This document shows, piece by piece, positions 48,940-58,479 of a stretch of 64,000 nt of DNA. Both the position numbers and the translations under genes were made by a program. The notes beneath the pieces were generated by a model. It worked only from the letters and a program-made list of their open reading frames with translations. It was not told the DNA's origin and ran no database searches. Position 1 is the stretch's first letter; each line of letters opens with the position of its first letter. Origin of the DNA: Symbiodinium natans (taxonomy: Eukaryota > Sar > Dinophyceae > Suessiales > Symbiodiniaceae); the NCBI GenBank assembly GCA_905221605.1, contig CAJNDS010001068.1, positions 451,898-515,897 of the forward strand, in the 5' to 3' direction.

Positions 48940-49190
48940 CTGTACGATGTTTCGATTATACTGTTGTACGATTATCCAGTATACTAGTATCTTGTAGTAT
49001 GCTTCGATACTATTATTACACGATAAGACTGTGAGACTATTGGCCGATTGGTTAGACGATGTTACATGATTAGACTATTGGACTAGTCGACGTTTAGACT
49101 AGTGTACTATAAAAACTATTATTATGATTATTATTTTGTATTACTGTTATGATTATTCTTCTTATTGTTATGCTTATTATTACGTCTCCT
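48940..49190. repeat. Degenerate A/T triplet patch
   Basis: Words such as TACTATTATTA, GATTAGACTATTGGACTAG and ATTATGATTATTATT give a loose three-base rhythm, AT-rich against its surroundings. Confidence 0.55.
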
Positions 49191-49434
49191 AACTTGCAGA
49201 GCTACCCGCAATCGCCGAACGCCAATGATTCACGAGAAGCTCGGGATGCAGGTGATAGAAACCCTACGATCACAGGGAAGCCCTTAACCCTTAACCCTAA
49301 ACCGTAAACCGTAAACCTTAAACCCTAAACCTCCTGATTCCTTGAACCTCCTGACTCCACATGGCAGCCAGGGAGCAAGTGATGGAATCTGCCTCTGCCA
49401 AGATGCCCGGGGGGGGGGGACCATCGGTCCGGAA

Positions 49435-49520
49435 TCGGGGTTTAGGGTTTAGGGTTTAGGGTTTAGGGTTTAGGGTTTAGGGTTTAGGGTTTAGGGTTTA
49501 GGGTTTAGGGTTTAGGGTGC
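49435..49520 (-). repeat. TTTAGGG telomere-like tract
   Basis: Eleven perfect heptamers. Confidence 0.95.
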
Positions 49521-49559
49521 AGGGTTTACGGTGAACATCGGTTAGCCTGAAATCGCGGA

Positions 49560-49650
49560 AGCCTGCACCATGCACTCGACAGCACAAGCCAGGCTCCCGA
49601 GCCTGCACGACCGAACAGCACTGCTGCAAGCAAGAACCGCCCGAGGCTTG
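49560..49650 (-). CDS. Weak PPR-like exon fragment
   Basis: Minus frame RAVLACSSAVRSCRLGSLAC, then AVECMV: the SSAVRSC...AVECM spacing resembles a PPR motif. Confidence 0.35.
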
Positions 49651-49669
49651 ACCCTCGATCTATGCCCCT

Positions 49670-49890
49670 AACCCTAAACCCTAAACCCTAAACCCTAAAC
49701 CCTAAACCCTAAACCCTGAACCCTAAACCCTTAAACCCTAAACCCTACACCCTAACAACTTCTGGGCTCCCTAAGGGACCACTACACCCTAAACCCTATA
49801 TAAACCCTAAACGGCTCAAAGCCAGGCGGTAGCCCTAAACCCTAAACCCTAAACCCTAAACCCTTAACCCTAAACCCTAAACCCAGCTTT
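49670..49890 (+). repeat. CCCTAAA telomere-like tracts
   Basis: Two tracts (49670-49758 and 49830-49885) separated by about 70 bp containing TATATAAACCC. Confidence 0.9.
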
Positions 49891-49892
49891 TC

Positions 49893-49984
49893 AACCCCCG
49901 AAGCCTTCAGTTTGAATTCTCGGAGCTGCGCATAAAGCCGCTTGGCCTCACCCACGTGGCCCTCCTGGCGCTCCATCTGCAGGG
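49893..49984 (-). CDS. PPR/TPR-like helical exon fragment
   Basis: Reads LQMERQEGHVGEAKRLYAQL, then REFKLKASGVEKL: amphipathic helices with a GEAKRLYAQL core as in helical-repeat proteins. Confidence 0.5.
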
Positions 49985-50059
49985 CCCAACATGTTTTTAT
50001 GTGGTCATCAGTAGTCACTACAAGAACAACGATCGTATAAATCATACTTGCATATGTAC

Positions 50060-50180
50060 GTGTATATGTCTGTTCACTTGTCTATGTGTATATATATATG
50101 TATATATATACATAATGCATATGTACATAATGCATATGTGTATGTATATGTATATGACATGTGCACATATGTAGATGCAT
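50060..50180. repeat. TATG/TACA microsatellite
   Basis: TATATATGTATA, ATGCATATGTACATA and GTGTATGTATATG words with partial palindromes. Confidence 0.9.
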
Positions 50181-50204
50181 ACCTGCACTGTGTTATCATG
50201 CATC

Positions 50205-50325
50205 ACTGTAGGGTTCCGGTTTAGCCTCAAAACTGGCCTTGCTCTCCTGTGGCTTCTGGGTTGAAGGTGGGGGCTCTTTCGGTCGCTGCAGATTCTGAGT
50301 TTTGGCACCAGGGCATTTCAGTCCA
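50205..50325 (-). CDS. Exon-like Pro/Lys/Glu-rich fragment
   Basis: Minus frame GAKTQNLQRPKEPPPSTQKP, then QESKASFEAKPE: coding-like linker sequence beside a PPR exon. Confidence 0.35.
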
Positions 50326-50419
50326 TGCCCGCAGCTTGAGAACTTAACCCCTCCTCAAGGTGAAGCGTGCAAACTTGACCATGCTTCCGCAGCTTCTCAA
50401 CATGTCATGCTTCACCGGA

Positions 50420-50515
50420 CAAGGGAAAGGAGACGTGTTTGCTTTGAAGATCGAAGCCCACGTCCTTGCAAGCATTGATCGCGGTGTTGAAGGACACCTG
50501 AGCAGCTGAGTCATT
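50420..50515 (-). CDS. PPR-type exon fragment
   Basis: Reads AAQVSFNTAINACKDVGFDL: PPR join (VSFNTAINACKD). Confidence 0.75.
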
Positions 50516-50815
50516 TCAACCCAACGAACGCTTGTGACCCCGCAAAGCAGTTTGCACAAGAGCACCTTGATGTTGCACCTGCTTCAACAAGCTATCCCGG
50601 TCGTGACTGTGCCGTGACTGTGCCTCTTGACACGGTGTTAGGTTTTAGTCTAGACTTGTGGCTGTGTTTGTTGGGCGACATAGAAGCCCCTCAAGAGCCC
50701 TTGAACGAACCCAAAACCCAACCCAAAGTAGAGCCTATAGGTTTCCTGCAGCCTTCCCTCTTCAAAAGAGGCATTCCCGAACCTTCCACTAGGCCCCACG
50801 CCCCAAGCTCTCTCT
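50516..50815. other. Spacer with a doubtful plus-strand frame
   Basis: A plus frame at 50650-50817 (EAPQEPLNEPKTQPKVEPIG) is proline-rich and open to a stop, without family likeness. Confidence 0.3.
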
Positions 50816-50920
50816 AGCCCTAAACCCTAAACCCTAAACCCTAAGCCCTAAACCCTAAACCCTACACCCTAAAACCTAAACCCTAAACCCTAAACCCTAA
50901 ACCCTAAACCCTAAACCCAT
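50815..50920 (+). repeat. CCCTAAA telomere-like tract
   Basis: Fourteen heptamers including CCCTAAG and CCCTACA variants. Confidence 0.95.
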
Positions 50921-50924
50921 CCAA

Positions 50925-51010
50925 CCCAGCTGCGAGGTCGGGCCGTCTTGGGCCGGCCAAGAGCTCGGCTAGGACAGCTAGGGCCATCTGCCAGTTGCCT
51001 AGTGGAGAAG
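50925..51010 (-). CDS. PPR-type exon fragment
   Basis: Reads PLGNWQMALAVLAELLAGPR, then RPDLAAG: second half of a PPR motif and the following P-D. Confidence 0.7.
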
Positions 51011-51019
51011 GACTGATTC

Positions 51020-51112
51020 GGGTTTAGGGTTTAGGGTTTTGGGTTTGGGGTTTGGGGTTTAGGGTTTTAGGGTTTAGGGTTTAGGTTTGGGGTTTGGGGT
51101 TTGGGGTTTAAA
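51020..51112 (-). repeat. TTTAGGG/TTTGGGG tract
   Basis: Heptamers with several TTTGGGG units. Confidence 0.9.
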
Positions 51113-51375
51113 CGAGTAGCTTCTCCAAACAAAACGGTTCGCTCAGGTCTGCTGATCTGGAGGGGGTGGTGAACGCTTAGGCTTGCTTACTCAGTAGTTC
51201 TCACATGTTCTCAGGATAAGGAATCAGAGAACTGGGGGGCAAAACTGCTCCATAACCCATGAAGCGCGATCTAAAGGGCGACATAGGACTACCATCCAGG
51301 GGCCTGTTATACGGCCAGATTCCCTAAACCCTAAACCCTAAACCCTAAACCCTAAACCCTAGACCCAGTAAGGCC

Positions 51376-51418
51376 ACCTGCGCTCTCCGGAGCATTTCAT
51401 GCCAGGGTCGGTTCGGGC
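51376..51418 (-). CDS. Weak PPR-like exon fragment
   Basis: Reads NRPWHEMLRRAQVALL; W..ML..A suggests a PPR second helix, but it is short. Confidence 0.3.
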
Positions 51419-51449
51419 TTCGGGCTCTGCGTGAAGTCTTCTGGTGTCT

Positions 51450-51528
51450 ATAGGGCCTAGGGCTTAGGGTTTAGGGTTTAGGATTTAGGGTTTAGGGTTT
51501 AGGGCTTAGGGTTTAGGGTTTAGGGTTG
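51450..51528 (-). repeat. TTTAGGG/GCTTAGGG tract
   Basis: Ten telomere-like units. Confidence 0.9.
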
Positions 51529-51529
51529 T

Positions 51530-51850
51530 TTAGATGGGTCTTGCTGCAACGAGTTGACAGAAGGCATTTTGCGTTTCGAGGCCCATGCCCCATGCTTTTG
51601 GAGTTCGGCTCAAGGACGGTCCACATGATTTTGGTCCAAGATTGGCTCGTGTTTGGGGGGCCGGGGCATAGCGTGGCTCTTGTGCTGGCTGCCATAGCAT
51701 ATCTTTACAAAAAATGCAGGCATTCCTACCACCAGATATGCCAGATGCTCCAACTCGCAACAACACATTTTGTTCACTTCTTTGCTGTATGTTCACTCTT
51801 TCTTCGTTGTTTGTGAGGCCTTCCTAAGTTACTTCTACTTCCTTCGGCAC
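51530..51850. other. Spacer with open plus-strand frame
   Basis: A 96-codon plus frame (VLQDWLVFGGPGHSV-like region near 51640) has no family likeness; sequence is non-repetitive and might be a relic insertion. Confidence 0.3.
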
Positions 51851-51980
51851 ACGGGCCTCCGCGATCATAAGCGGCGATGGCCGTGTTGTAGGACACCACG
51901 CTCGCTTCATCCTCGGGGGCGCCAAAGAGTTTGAGAATCTTCCGGCGCTTCTGCAGACGTGGGTCATTTCTTTGGGGCGC
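51850..51980 (-). CDS. PPR-type exon fragment
   Basis: Reads RRKILKLFGAPEDEASVVSY, then NTAIAAYDRGG: end of one PPR motif and the start of the next (VVSYNTAIAAY). Confidence 0.75.
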
Positions 51981-52214
51981 CCGACGTGGATCCTTGAGCG
52001 AGATAGGGGGGGAGATTGCAGGTTGTGGAAGTTGGGGACTTCTAGGGAAGCTAGCCGCTAGCCAAGACTTTGGTTTCGGGATCCTTGTGCCTCCGGGACC
52101 CTTTGCAATTCTTTCGGCCTCTGAGACGGAAGACAACTGCACAACCCCAAGCCCTAGACTCCCTGAAAGCCTAAGCTCCCGAAACCCTAAGCCCCCTAAA
52201 GCCTGGTCTCTAAA

Positions 52215-52300
52215 CAAAGGTTTAGTGGACCCTAAACCCTGAACCCTCTAAACCCTAAACCCTGAACCCTGAACCCTGAACCCTAAACCCTAAACCCTTT
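52215..52300 (+). repeat. CCCTAAA/CCCTGAA tract
   Basis: Telomere-like units with CCCTGAA variants. Confidence 0.9.
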
Positions 52301-52323
52301 CATGGCTCATTTGGTCCCAAAGG

Positions 52324-52401
52324 AGGGGGCCTCCAGATCCGCGAAAAGCTGCACTGCCAGCTGCCACATGGCACACTTGACACACGCGCTCATCGCGGAG
52401 T
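52324..52401 (-). CDS. PPR-type exon fragment
   Basis: Reads CQNSAMSACVKCAMWQLAVQ, then LFADLE. GATCTGGAG|GCCCCC is a possible GC donor. An end of the GGACCAAATGA family abuts it at about 52300-52320. Confidence 0.75.
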
Positions 52402-52419
52402 TCTGGCACCTTCAGGGAT

Positions 52420-52640
52420 TTCAAGGGTTTAGGGTTTAGGGTTTAAGTTTAGGGTTTAGGATATAAGGGTTAAGGGTTAAGGGTTTAGGGTTTAGGGTTT
52501 AGGGGCCTCAGGGGTTCCAAGTCGACCATCCACTAAGAAAGGGGGGTTCAGGGTGTTACGGTTTCAAGGGTTGAGGGTTTCGAGGATTTAAAGGGCTTTG
52601 GGTGTTAGGGTTTAGGGCTTAGGGGTACGGTTAGGAGTTT
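52420..52640 (-). repeat. TTTAGGG/TTAAGGG tract
   Basis: TTTAGGG, TTAAGGG and TTTCGAGG-like units, increasingly degenerate. Confidence 0.8.
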
Positions 52641-52754
52641 GTTCGTTTTTTTCGGAAATGTGTTCGGCGGAGTGGCCACGGACGAGTTAGCGGGCTCTTG
52701 TTTGCTAAGCTAAGTTCCCGTAATAAGGGTAGGATGTCATTTGCTATGTAACCA

Positions 52755-52812
52755 GGTTACTAAACCCTAAACCCTAAACCCTAAACCCTAAACCCTAAAC
52801 CCTAAACCCCTA
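52755..52812 (+). repeat. CCCTAAA telomere-like tract
   Basis: Eight heptamers. Confidence 0.95.
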
Positions 52813-53039
52813 GGCTATTTATGGCATACACACCATGAGGAGACCCAACCTTGATTCAGAATCTAAATGCAGCAACCCCGTGAATCAACGAAGGGCGTAT
52901 CAGTAGTTCTGTAAGTTAGGGTCCAATTAAGGTCCCTTTTGGGGGAGGGTCCTTTCTCTAAGTTGCCCTACAAGGTGGGAACCTTTAAAAGGGAACCGAA
53001 TTTGAGAACATACTACCCCTCTACTTTTGAAAAGGAGAC

Positions 53040-53168
53040 CCAGGGGCTCTCGTCCCAGGCACACAACATTCTTCTCCAAGCTTTGCTGCTCCAGCTGCAT
53101 CAGCAGGGACAGTGCCTGCTGCCACTGGCTGGCCTTCTCACAGGCGTTGATGGTCGCGCTGTACCTGG
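53040..53168 (-). CDS. PPR-type exon fragment (longest)
   Basis: Reads RYSATINACEKASQWQQALS, then LLMQLEQQSLEKNVVCLG: a complete PPR motif of standard length with all its usual positions (INACEK, QWQQAL, LL, N-V-V). Confidence 0.85.
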
Positions 53169-53177
53169 GGTTGAATA

Positions 53178-53245
53178 AACCCTAAACCCTAAACCCTGAA
53201 CCCTAAACCCCTAAACCCCTAAACCCTAAACCCTAAACCCTTGAA
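53178..53245 (+). repeat. CCCTAAA telomere-like tract
   Basis: Nine units, some CCCCTAAA. Confidence 0.95.
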
Positions 53246-53479
53246 TTAGCGGGCGGATGGCTGCTACAGTACAGTATATAGCCAAACAGGCAAGTGCCAA
53301 GGAGGTACACATGCATTATGCCAATGCGCTGCCTCGTTTGCGCAACAGTACAGCTGGGGACATGGGCCAACACAGCGTTTGCTAGTCAAACCCCACGCTA
53401 GTGCATCTTGTCTTGTGCAGAAGCCTGACGAATAAGGGGAAAACAAATCAGGATGGCCGAAGAGCAGGATGGCCGGGGA

Positions 53480-53745
53480 ACTTCGACGAAGACTCGGGAT
53501 ACCAACGGGCCGAGACGAAGTTCGACGAAGGCCGCGGGTGCGGGCGAAGGTTCGACGAAGGCCGGGAGGTTCGACGAAGGGGGAGGGGGTTCGACGAAGG
53601 CCGATACAAAAGGCCAAGACAAGCCCGAAAAAAAACGCGAGGCTTCGACGAAGGCTAAATGAACGCCGGAGGTTCGACGAAGGCCACAAGGGCCGGGACG
53701 GGGGATCGACGAAGGCCAAGGGTTTCGACGAAGGCTAGGGGGGGT
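53480..53745. repeat. TTCGACGAAGGC minisatellite
   Basis: At least nine units of GGTTCGACGAAGGC with variable spacers. TTCGACGAA is near-palindromic. All frames are open on both strands (FDEG, RRP, FVEPP repeats), so the open frames are not evidence of coding. Confidence 0.85.
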
Positions 53746-53904
53746 CGACGGCCTTTGCCGAAGGCTGTGTGCCATCCGCCCCCATACGCCGTCCTGATCG
53801 GTTTGCCCCTGAACGAAGCTACCAAGATCATCGTCTCACAATCCCAAGAGGTTGTGTAATTTCCAATGCTGATAGTAGTATGCACGGCGACTTCCATAGG
53901 CCCC

Positions 53905-54205
53905 GCCCTAAACCCTAAACCCTAAACCCTAAGCCCTAAACCCTAAACCCTAAACCCTAAACCCTAAACCCTAAACCCTAAACCCTGCGTGCAGCATTCT
54001 TTAAGTCCATGCGAGCACGGTCCCATGGGGCCCAAGTTGCACGATCACGTTGGGAGGCGTGTTCGGCACATCCCCAAGGTGCCGACACAAGCAGCCCAGA
54101 GCCTGAGCCCAAGGCCCCATTTTGGGGGTTTAGGGTTTAGGGTTTAGGGTTTAGGGTTTAGGGTTTAGGGTTTAGGGTTTAGGGTTTAGGGTTTAGGGTT
54201 CAGGG
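53905..54205. repeat. CCCTAAA tract, island, TTTAGGG tract
   Basis: CCCTAAA at 53908-53987 and TTTAGGG at 54127-54203; the 135 bp between has no clear exon. Confidence 0.95.
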
Positions 54206-54597
54206 ACTAGACTAGGGGGGTTCGGGTTGAGGGTTCAGGGTTGACAATGTTCCCTGGTGTTATGTCCTCCGAAGATGAAACATTAGTGCCTAAGGGGGCT
54301 ATGGGCAACCCGATCCTGAGACCCCCATGCTTCAATTTCGATGGAGTGGGCTATGGAAGACAAGGAGTAGATTATTGGACCGTGCTTCTCAAAGAGACAG
54401 GCTAAATAAGTCCCAGCTATGCAAAGAAGAGCCGAGCATTCGCTTGTCACTGTCTGCAGCGAAGTCCCGAGATTTCACTCCAAAGCCCAGTCATAAACAA
54501 CCTTAAACCCTAAACCCGAAACTCAAGATTCCCAAACCCGGCTTCTCTCGCCACACTCAGACTTGATGGACGTCGGGCCATGGCTTTGCTCTTCCGC
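54206..54597. other. Spacer, no clear gene
   Basis: Mixed sequence with one short CCCTAAA unit group near 54505. No repeat family or exon recognised. Confidence 0.5.
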
Positions 54598-54672
54598 AGG
54601 GTTTAGGGTTTAGGGTTTAGGGTTTAGGGTTTAGGGTTTAGGGTTTAGGGTTTAGGGTTTAGGGTTTAGGGT
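54598..54672 (-). repeat. TTTAGGG telomere-like tract
   Basis: Ten perfect heptamers. A second tract follows at 54771-54839. Confidence 0.95.
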
Positions 54673-54687
54673 CCCTGTACTCTGGGA

Positions 54688-54746
54688 CCTCCATCCACAG
54701 CGCAGCGCGAGTGCAAGCGCCGATGACACCAACCCAGGTGACTGCC
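54688..54746 (-). CDS. PPR-type exon fragment
   Basis: Reads VTWVGVIGACTRAALWME; ATGGAG|GTCCCA is a possible GT donor at the usual place. Confidence 0.65.
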
Positions 54747-54941
54747 TATGGACATTTTTTAGAACTAGAGGGTTTAGGGTTTAGGGTTTGGGGTTTAGGG
54801 TTTAGGGTTTAGGGTTTAGGGTTTAGGGTTTAGGGTTTCGAATACACCGTATGGACAGAGCGAGGGTCAGGATGGCTTGGCCTTAGCCCTCAGAAACTGA
54901 CTTTGGCGGCTCAGCACTGTCCCAAAATTGGCAAGTATAAG

Positions 54942-55082
54942 GAGGAACCTAGGAATACCAAGGGGTTTAGGGTTTAGGGTTTAGGGTTTAAGGGTGCCCT
55001 TGCTGGTTTGAAGGGGATGAGTTATGGAACCGCCAACCGCCCAGAAAAAAGGAGAAAACGGTGCCGACTTCCAGGTCCTAGT
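54942..55082. mobile_element. CTAGGA-family element carrying a telomere-like tract
   Basis: AGTATAAGGAGGAACCTAGG on the left and CCAGGTCCTAGTATAAG on the right are inverted ends. A tract of TTTAGGG (54965-54991) sits between AATACCAAGG and the core AGGGTGCCC. Confidence 0.6.
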
Positions 55083-55334
55083 ATAAGTTTACGTCAGCGC
55101 CAACCTGCCAACCCCGCGGAAACAGGGCGGGTTAAAACGCAGTAAGAGTGACAGCTCAGCTGACGTTGCAATGCATCACAGCGTGTGCTTGCCGAGCAAG
55201 CATACAGATAGGATCAAGCACAGGTCCTAGTATAGCTTCGTTCAGTCTGGCTATGACTGGGCAATCTGCTGGGCGATCCTTAGGGTTTGGGGTTTGGGGT
55301 TTGGGGTTTAGGGTTTATAAGGGAAGTTCCCCGG

Positions 55335-55437
55335 AGGAACAGGTCACAAAGGGGCCCACTCACATGGGAGCTGCCAAGGCAAGGCTTCAGTCAACAGCTC
55401 CGAATGCAGGCGGAGTTAAGTACGCTTGTAGGGTTTG
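55335..55437 (+). CDS. Coding-like fragment, plus strand (part 1)
   Basis: Plus frame EEQVTKGPTHMGAAKARLQS, then GGVKYACRVCKG with a C-x-x-C pair. Composition is coding-like; family unknown. Confidence 0.4.
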
Positions 55438-55453
55438 TAAGGGCTTAAGAAGA

Positions 55454-55602
55454 TGATGAAGCATTTGAGTTTACGGGGTATACAAGGCAGAAGGTTTCGG
55501 GTGAAGACACCTCGGGGAAACGTAAGGCTGAAGCTCAAGCTTCTAAAAATCCCGGTGCTAAATCCCGCCTGGGGAGCGAGATTGCGGGCCTGCAGGGACA
55601 AG
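55454..55602 (+). CDS. Coding-like fragment, plus strand (part 2)
   Basis: In another frame: DDEAFEFTGYTRQKVSGEDT, then SGKRKAEAQASKNPGAKSRL and GSEIAGLQGQ, running into TTTAGGG. Hydrophilic and Lys-rich. A frameshift or a very short gap separates it from part 1. Confidence 0.4.
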
Positions 55603-55764
55603 GGTTTAGGGTTTAGGGTTTAGGGTTTTAAGTGAAAGCGAGCGCAAAGCGTGAAGGCGATGGTTGGTGGCTACGCAGGGCTTTCGGGATGTGCTGGGGT
55701 ATTGGCCTCACCTGGGCAGTTCTCGCGAGATTGTGGTCCCTGCTTGCTACCCTGCCTTAGTGGT

Positions 55765-55815
55765 CCTAAACCCTAAACCCTAAACCCTAAACCCTAAACC
55801 CTAAACCCTAAACCC
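55765..55815 (+). repeat. CCCTAAA telomere-like tract
   Basis: Seven heptamers. A TTTAGGG tract follows at 55953-56055. Confidence 0.95.
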
Positions 55816-55952
55816 TTAGTCATGGGGGCCAGAAGGGGGAGAAACGAGGCTCAGGGATGTGTGGGTCAGCGGGCGCCTTAGGAGCCCGAACCCAGGGAGT
55901 TTGCCTGGAAAGAAACGTACATCACACCCTTGATGTCTGATTCAGCTCAGCG

Positions 55953-56055
55953 GGTTTAGGGTTTAGGGTTTAGGGTTTAGGGTTTAGGGTTTAGGGTTTA
56001 GGGTTTAGGGTTTAGGGTTTAGGGCTTAGGGTTTAGGGTTTAGGGTTTAGGGCCC
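55953..56055 (-). repeat. TTTAGGG telomere-like tract
   Basis: Fourteen heptamers with one GCTTAGGG. Confidence 0.95.
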
Positions 56056-56151
56056 ACAACCCCCCAACTGAAGTAAGCTGAATGTCCTCAACAACCATTA
56101 CCTCCCGATTACCTCGAAGCCGACTTTCTTGGAAGGGGCCAGGTCCCGGTC

Positions 56152-56224
56152 ACCTCCAGAGAACCAAAAAGTTCCAACGCACGCTGCCACTGCCCCGACT
56201 TCTCGCAAGCACTGACGGCCTCAG
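56152..56224 (-). CDS. PPR-type exon with acceptor and donor
   Basis: GTGCACTGAG|GCCGTCAGT begins AVSACEKSGQWQRALELFGS-LE and CTGGAG|GTGACC gives a GT donor. This is the best two-sided exon in the window (about 68 bp). Confidence 0.85.
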
Positions 56225-56230
56225 TGCACC

Positions 56231-56330
56231 CGGACCAAATGAACCCTAAAATTGGAGTCATATCCATGCTACTATATTTCCCAAGAAAGGTACACGAACC
56301 ATTAACCCGTTTAAGGGTTCATTTGGCCCC
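56231..56330. mobile_element. TIR element, GGACCAAATGAACCC family
   Basis: GGACCAAATGAACCCTAAA on the left and TTTAAGGGTTCATTTGGCCC on the right, 100 bp, six bases from the PPR exon acceptor side. It probably lies in the adjoining intron. Confidence 0.8.
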
Positions 56331-56724
56331 CAAGGAACCTAACTTGGGGATGCATGAGCGACAATCACTGCTCTGAAATGTCAGACATTTTCCCACGCAG
56401 CATGCCGCTTGGCCTTTCCTCTGTTGATGGGCTTCGTGCTTGCCGCAACTAGCTTTTGTGCAATAACACATGGGGGGTCTCCGTGATGTAGGGTTTTAGG
56501 GTTTAGGGTTTAGGGTTGTCTCGGTGATGTTGCAGCCGGGGTGTGTCCTTGGCCACCTGAACTAAACTGCTCCTGTGCATCCTCCCAAACCGGTGAAGCG
56601 ACCATTTGGCCAAGCAGATTCTGCTTGGGTTTGAGGGGCTTATAGGGTTTAGGGCCGAGGGTTTAGGGAAGATAGCCTCCTGGCCTGCCAAGAACCCCGC
56701 CCCCCCCCCCCCCCCCCCCCCAAA

Positions 56725-56803
56725 GTTTATGGTTCATATACCTTAATCGGCGTTTTAAGTGTAATTGGGTATATGACCCCAACATAGGGTTCGTTTGGTT
56801 CCC
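56725..56803. mobile_element. Fragment of GGACCAAATGAACCC family
   Basis: TTTATGGTTCATATACC, GGGTATATGACCCCAAC and GGTTCGTTTGGTTCCC after a C homopolymer of about 22 at 56699-56720. Confidence 0.55.
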
Positions 56804-56939
56804 AAGGCAAACCTTAATCCTAAACCCCAAACCCTGAAACGACACAGCCATTAAGGTCGAGCGGCAGCGTTGAGAGTGATAACGTCCGCTTGCAAGCCGC
56901 TTTCAGACACCTTGGCTCCGCTAAGCCGTTCCGTTAAAA

Positions 56940-57145
56940 CTAGGGTTTAGGGTTTAGGGTTTAGGGTCTAGGGCTTAGGGTTTAGGGTTTAGCGTTTAGG
57001 GTTTAGGGTTCAGGGTCTGCCTGCTCTCCGGGCTTCTTGTCTCCGCTGCACTTCGCACGAAACTCATCGTAGACAACCCGTGGTCTAGGGTTTAGGGTTT
57101 AGGGTTTAGGGTTTAGAGTTTAGGGTTTAGGGTTTAGGGTCCTAC
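56940..57145 (-). repeat. TTTAGGG tracts
   Basis: Two tracts (56940-57018 and 57085-57140) with a short unassigned island. Confidence 0.9.
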
Positions 57146-57239
57146 GATAAGTTCCGGACATGTGAAAAGCCACGAGAGAAGCTACGAGTACAAGAACTGG
57201 GGGTTGCCTACCAAAATTATTTGATTCTGATTCATGGTT

Positions 57240-57318
57240 CATCTTATGCCTTCATCGGAATTCCAGCAGTACAGGGCTTCTGACCCCAATGTTAGGGTTC
57301 ATTTTGGTCCCCTCAAGG
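57240..57318. mobile_element. Fragment of GGACCAAATGAACCC family
   Basis: Includes TGACCCCAATGTTAGGGTTC then ATTTTGGTCCCC; the left end is diverged. Confidence 0.45.
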
Positions 57319-57492
57319 TATCCCTGGGACTCTCTTTCCCGACAGCTTGATGTGCGATACCTACTAATTGAGGGGCATTTTACTAGACGACTGAAACTCA
57401 TGGGAAATAAAGCGCAGGGAAGGATTCGGAACCCTAAACCCTAAACCCTAAACCCTCAAGAAGGTCGTGAACGGAGAGTGCGGCCCAGGAAA

Positions 57493-57560
57493 CTTCCGAG
57501 AGCAGCTGCAAGGCATAGGCCCAATTCTCCCCGTCCTTGCATGCGTTGATGGCCTCGGGG
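57493..57560 (-). CDS. PPR-type exon with acceptor and donor
   Basis: GCCCCCGAG|GCCATCAAC begins AINACKDGENWAYALQLLSE; TCGGAA|GTTTCC is a possible GT donor. Confidence 0.8.
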
Positions 57561-57564
57561 GCGC

Positions 57565-57680
57565 AAGGGTTTAGGGTTTAGGGTTTACGGTTTAGGGTTT
57601 AGGGTGGTTTGGGGTTTAGGGTTTGGGGTTTAGGGTTCAGGGTTTTGGGTTTAAGGGTTAAGGGTTCAGGGTTTAGGCTT
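57565..57680 (-). repeat. TTTAGGG/TTTGGGG/TTAAGGG tract
   Basis: Mixed telomere-like units. Confidence 0.9.
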
Positions 57681-57754
57681 CGTCTTCCTAGCGTCATCAC
57701 TCTTGTTATGCAACGCCCCCAGATTCTAGAACAACCTCCACCTCGATGAAGACG

Positions 57755-57850
57755 AAAATTGGGATCAGATACCCTATAATTGCTATAATAATACTTCCTA
57801 CTAAGGTGTTTGAAACATAAACCCTTTCAGGGTTCATTTCGTCCCCCCAA
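57755..57850. mobile_element. GGACCAAATGAACCC family element
   Basis: ATTGGGATCAGATACCC, GCTATAATAATACTTCC and AGGGTTCATTTCGTCCCCC. It lies directly downstream of the next PPR exon in transcription order. Confidence 0.55.
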
Positions 57851-57877
57851 TGGCAAGGGAGAATGATTACCAGGCGG

Positions 57878-57975
57878 CTGTGTTGTAGGAGACAAGGTCC
57901 TTGTCGACAGTAAGGGTACCCAGGGTTGCGAAGAGAGCCAGCGCTCGTTGCCACTGCCTTCGTTGCATCAACATC
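57878..57975 (-). CDS. PPR-type exon fragment
   Basis: Reads MQRRQWQRALALFATLGTLT, then VDKDLVSYNTAAW: almost a full PPR motif. GCCTG|GTAATC follows, a possible GT donor. Confidence 0.8.
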
Positions 57976-58074
57976 TTTGGCCTCGTCAACCCTGTATACC
58001 CTGAACTCAGCATACATCATGAACACCAAGCCTAACTTAAAAGCCCTGAACACCCTAAAGACTGGCCCTAAAGT

Positions 58075-58140
58075 TTAGGGTTTAGGGTTTAGGGTTTAGG
58101 GTTTAGGGTTTAGGGTTTAGGGTTTAGGGTTTAGTAAACC
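58075..58140 (-). repeat. TTTAGGG tract ending in inverted units
   Basis: Eight TTTAGGG units, then TTTAGTAAACCCTAAA, an orientation switch. Confidence 0.9.
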
Positions 58141-58297
58141 CTAAACTCAGTCCAGGAATTGGGGCAGGTATGGTTCGAGCCCAGGGGTGTGTCGTTGGCC
58201 TGGTTCGCGGCCACGGGTGCCTTTGCAGAACCTGGTGCCTGGAACTTACCAACTTGTTTGGGGTTTAGGGTTTGGGGTTTAGGGTTTAGGGTTTAGG

Positions 58298-58415
58298 GTT
58301 TGCATCCACGCCGCCGCCCCTTCCCGCATGCGGCCATCGCTGCGTTGTAGGTGAACGTGTTCCCCCACACGGACTCGCGCTCCATGTCCTCGGATTTCTC
58401 AAGGTGGGGCGGTTT
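58298..58415 (-). CDS. PPR-type exon fragment
   Basis: Reads LEKSEDMERESVWGNTFTYN, then AAMAACGKGRRRG: PPR join (NTFTYNAAMAACGKG), preceded by DM. Confidence 0.8.
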
Positions 58416-58479
58416 CAGGGCCCAGTGGGCCAGCGTTCAAACCCTAAACCCTAAACCCTAAACCCGACTGCGCTGGGGG

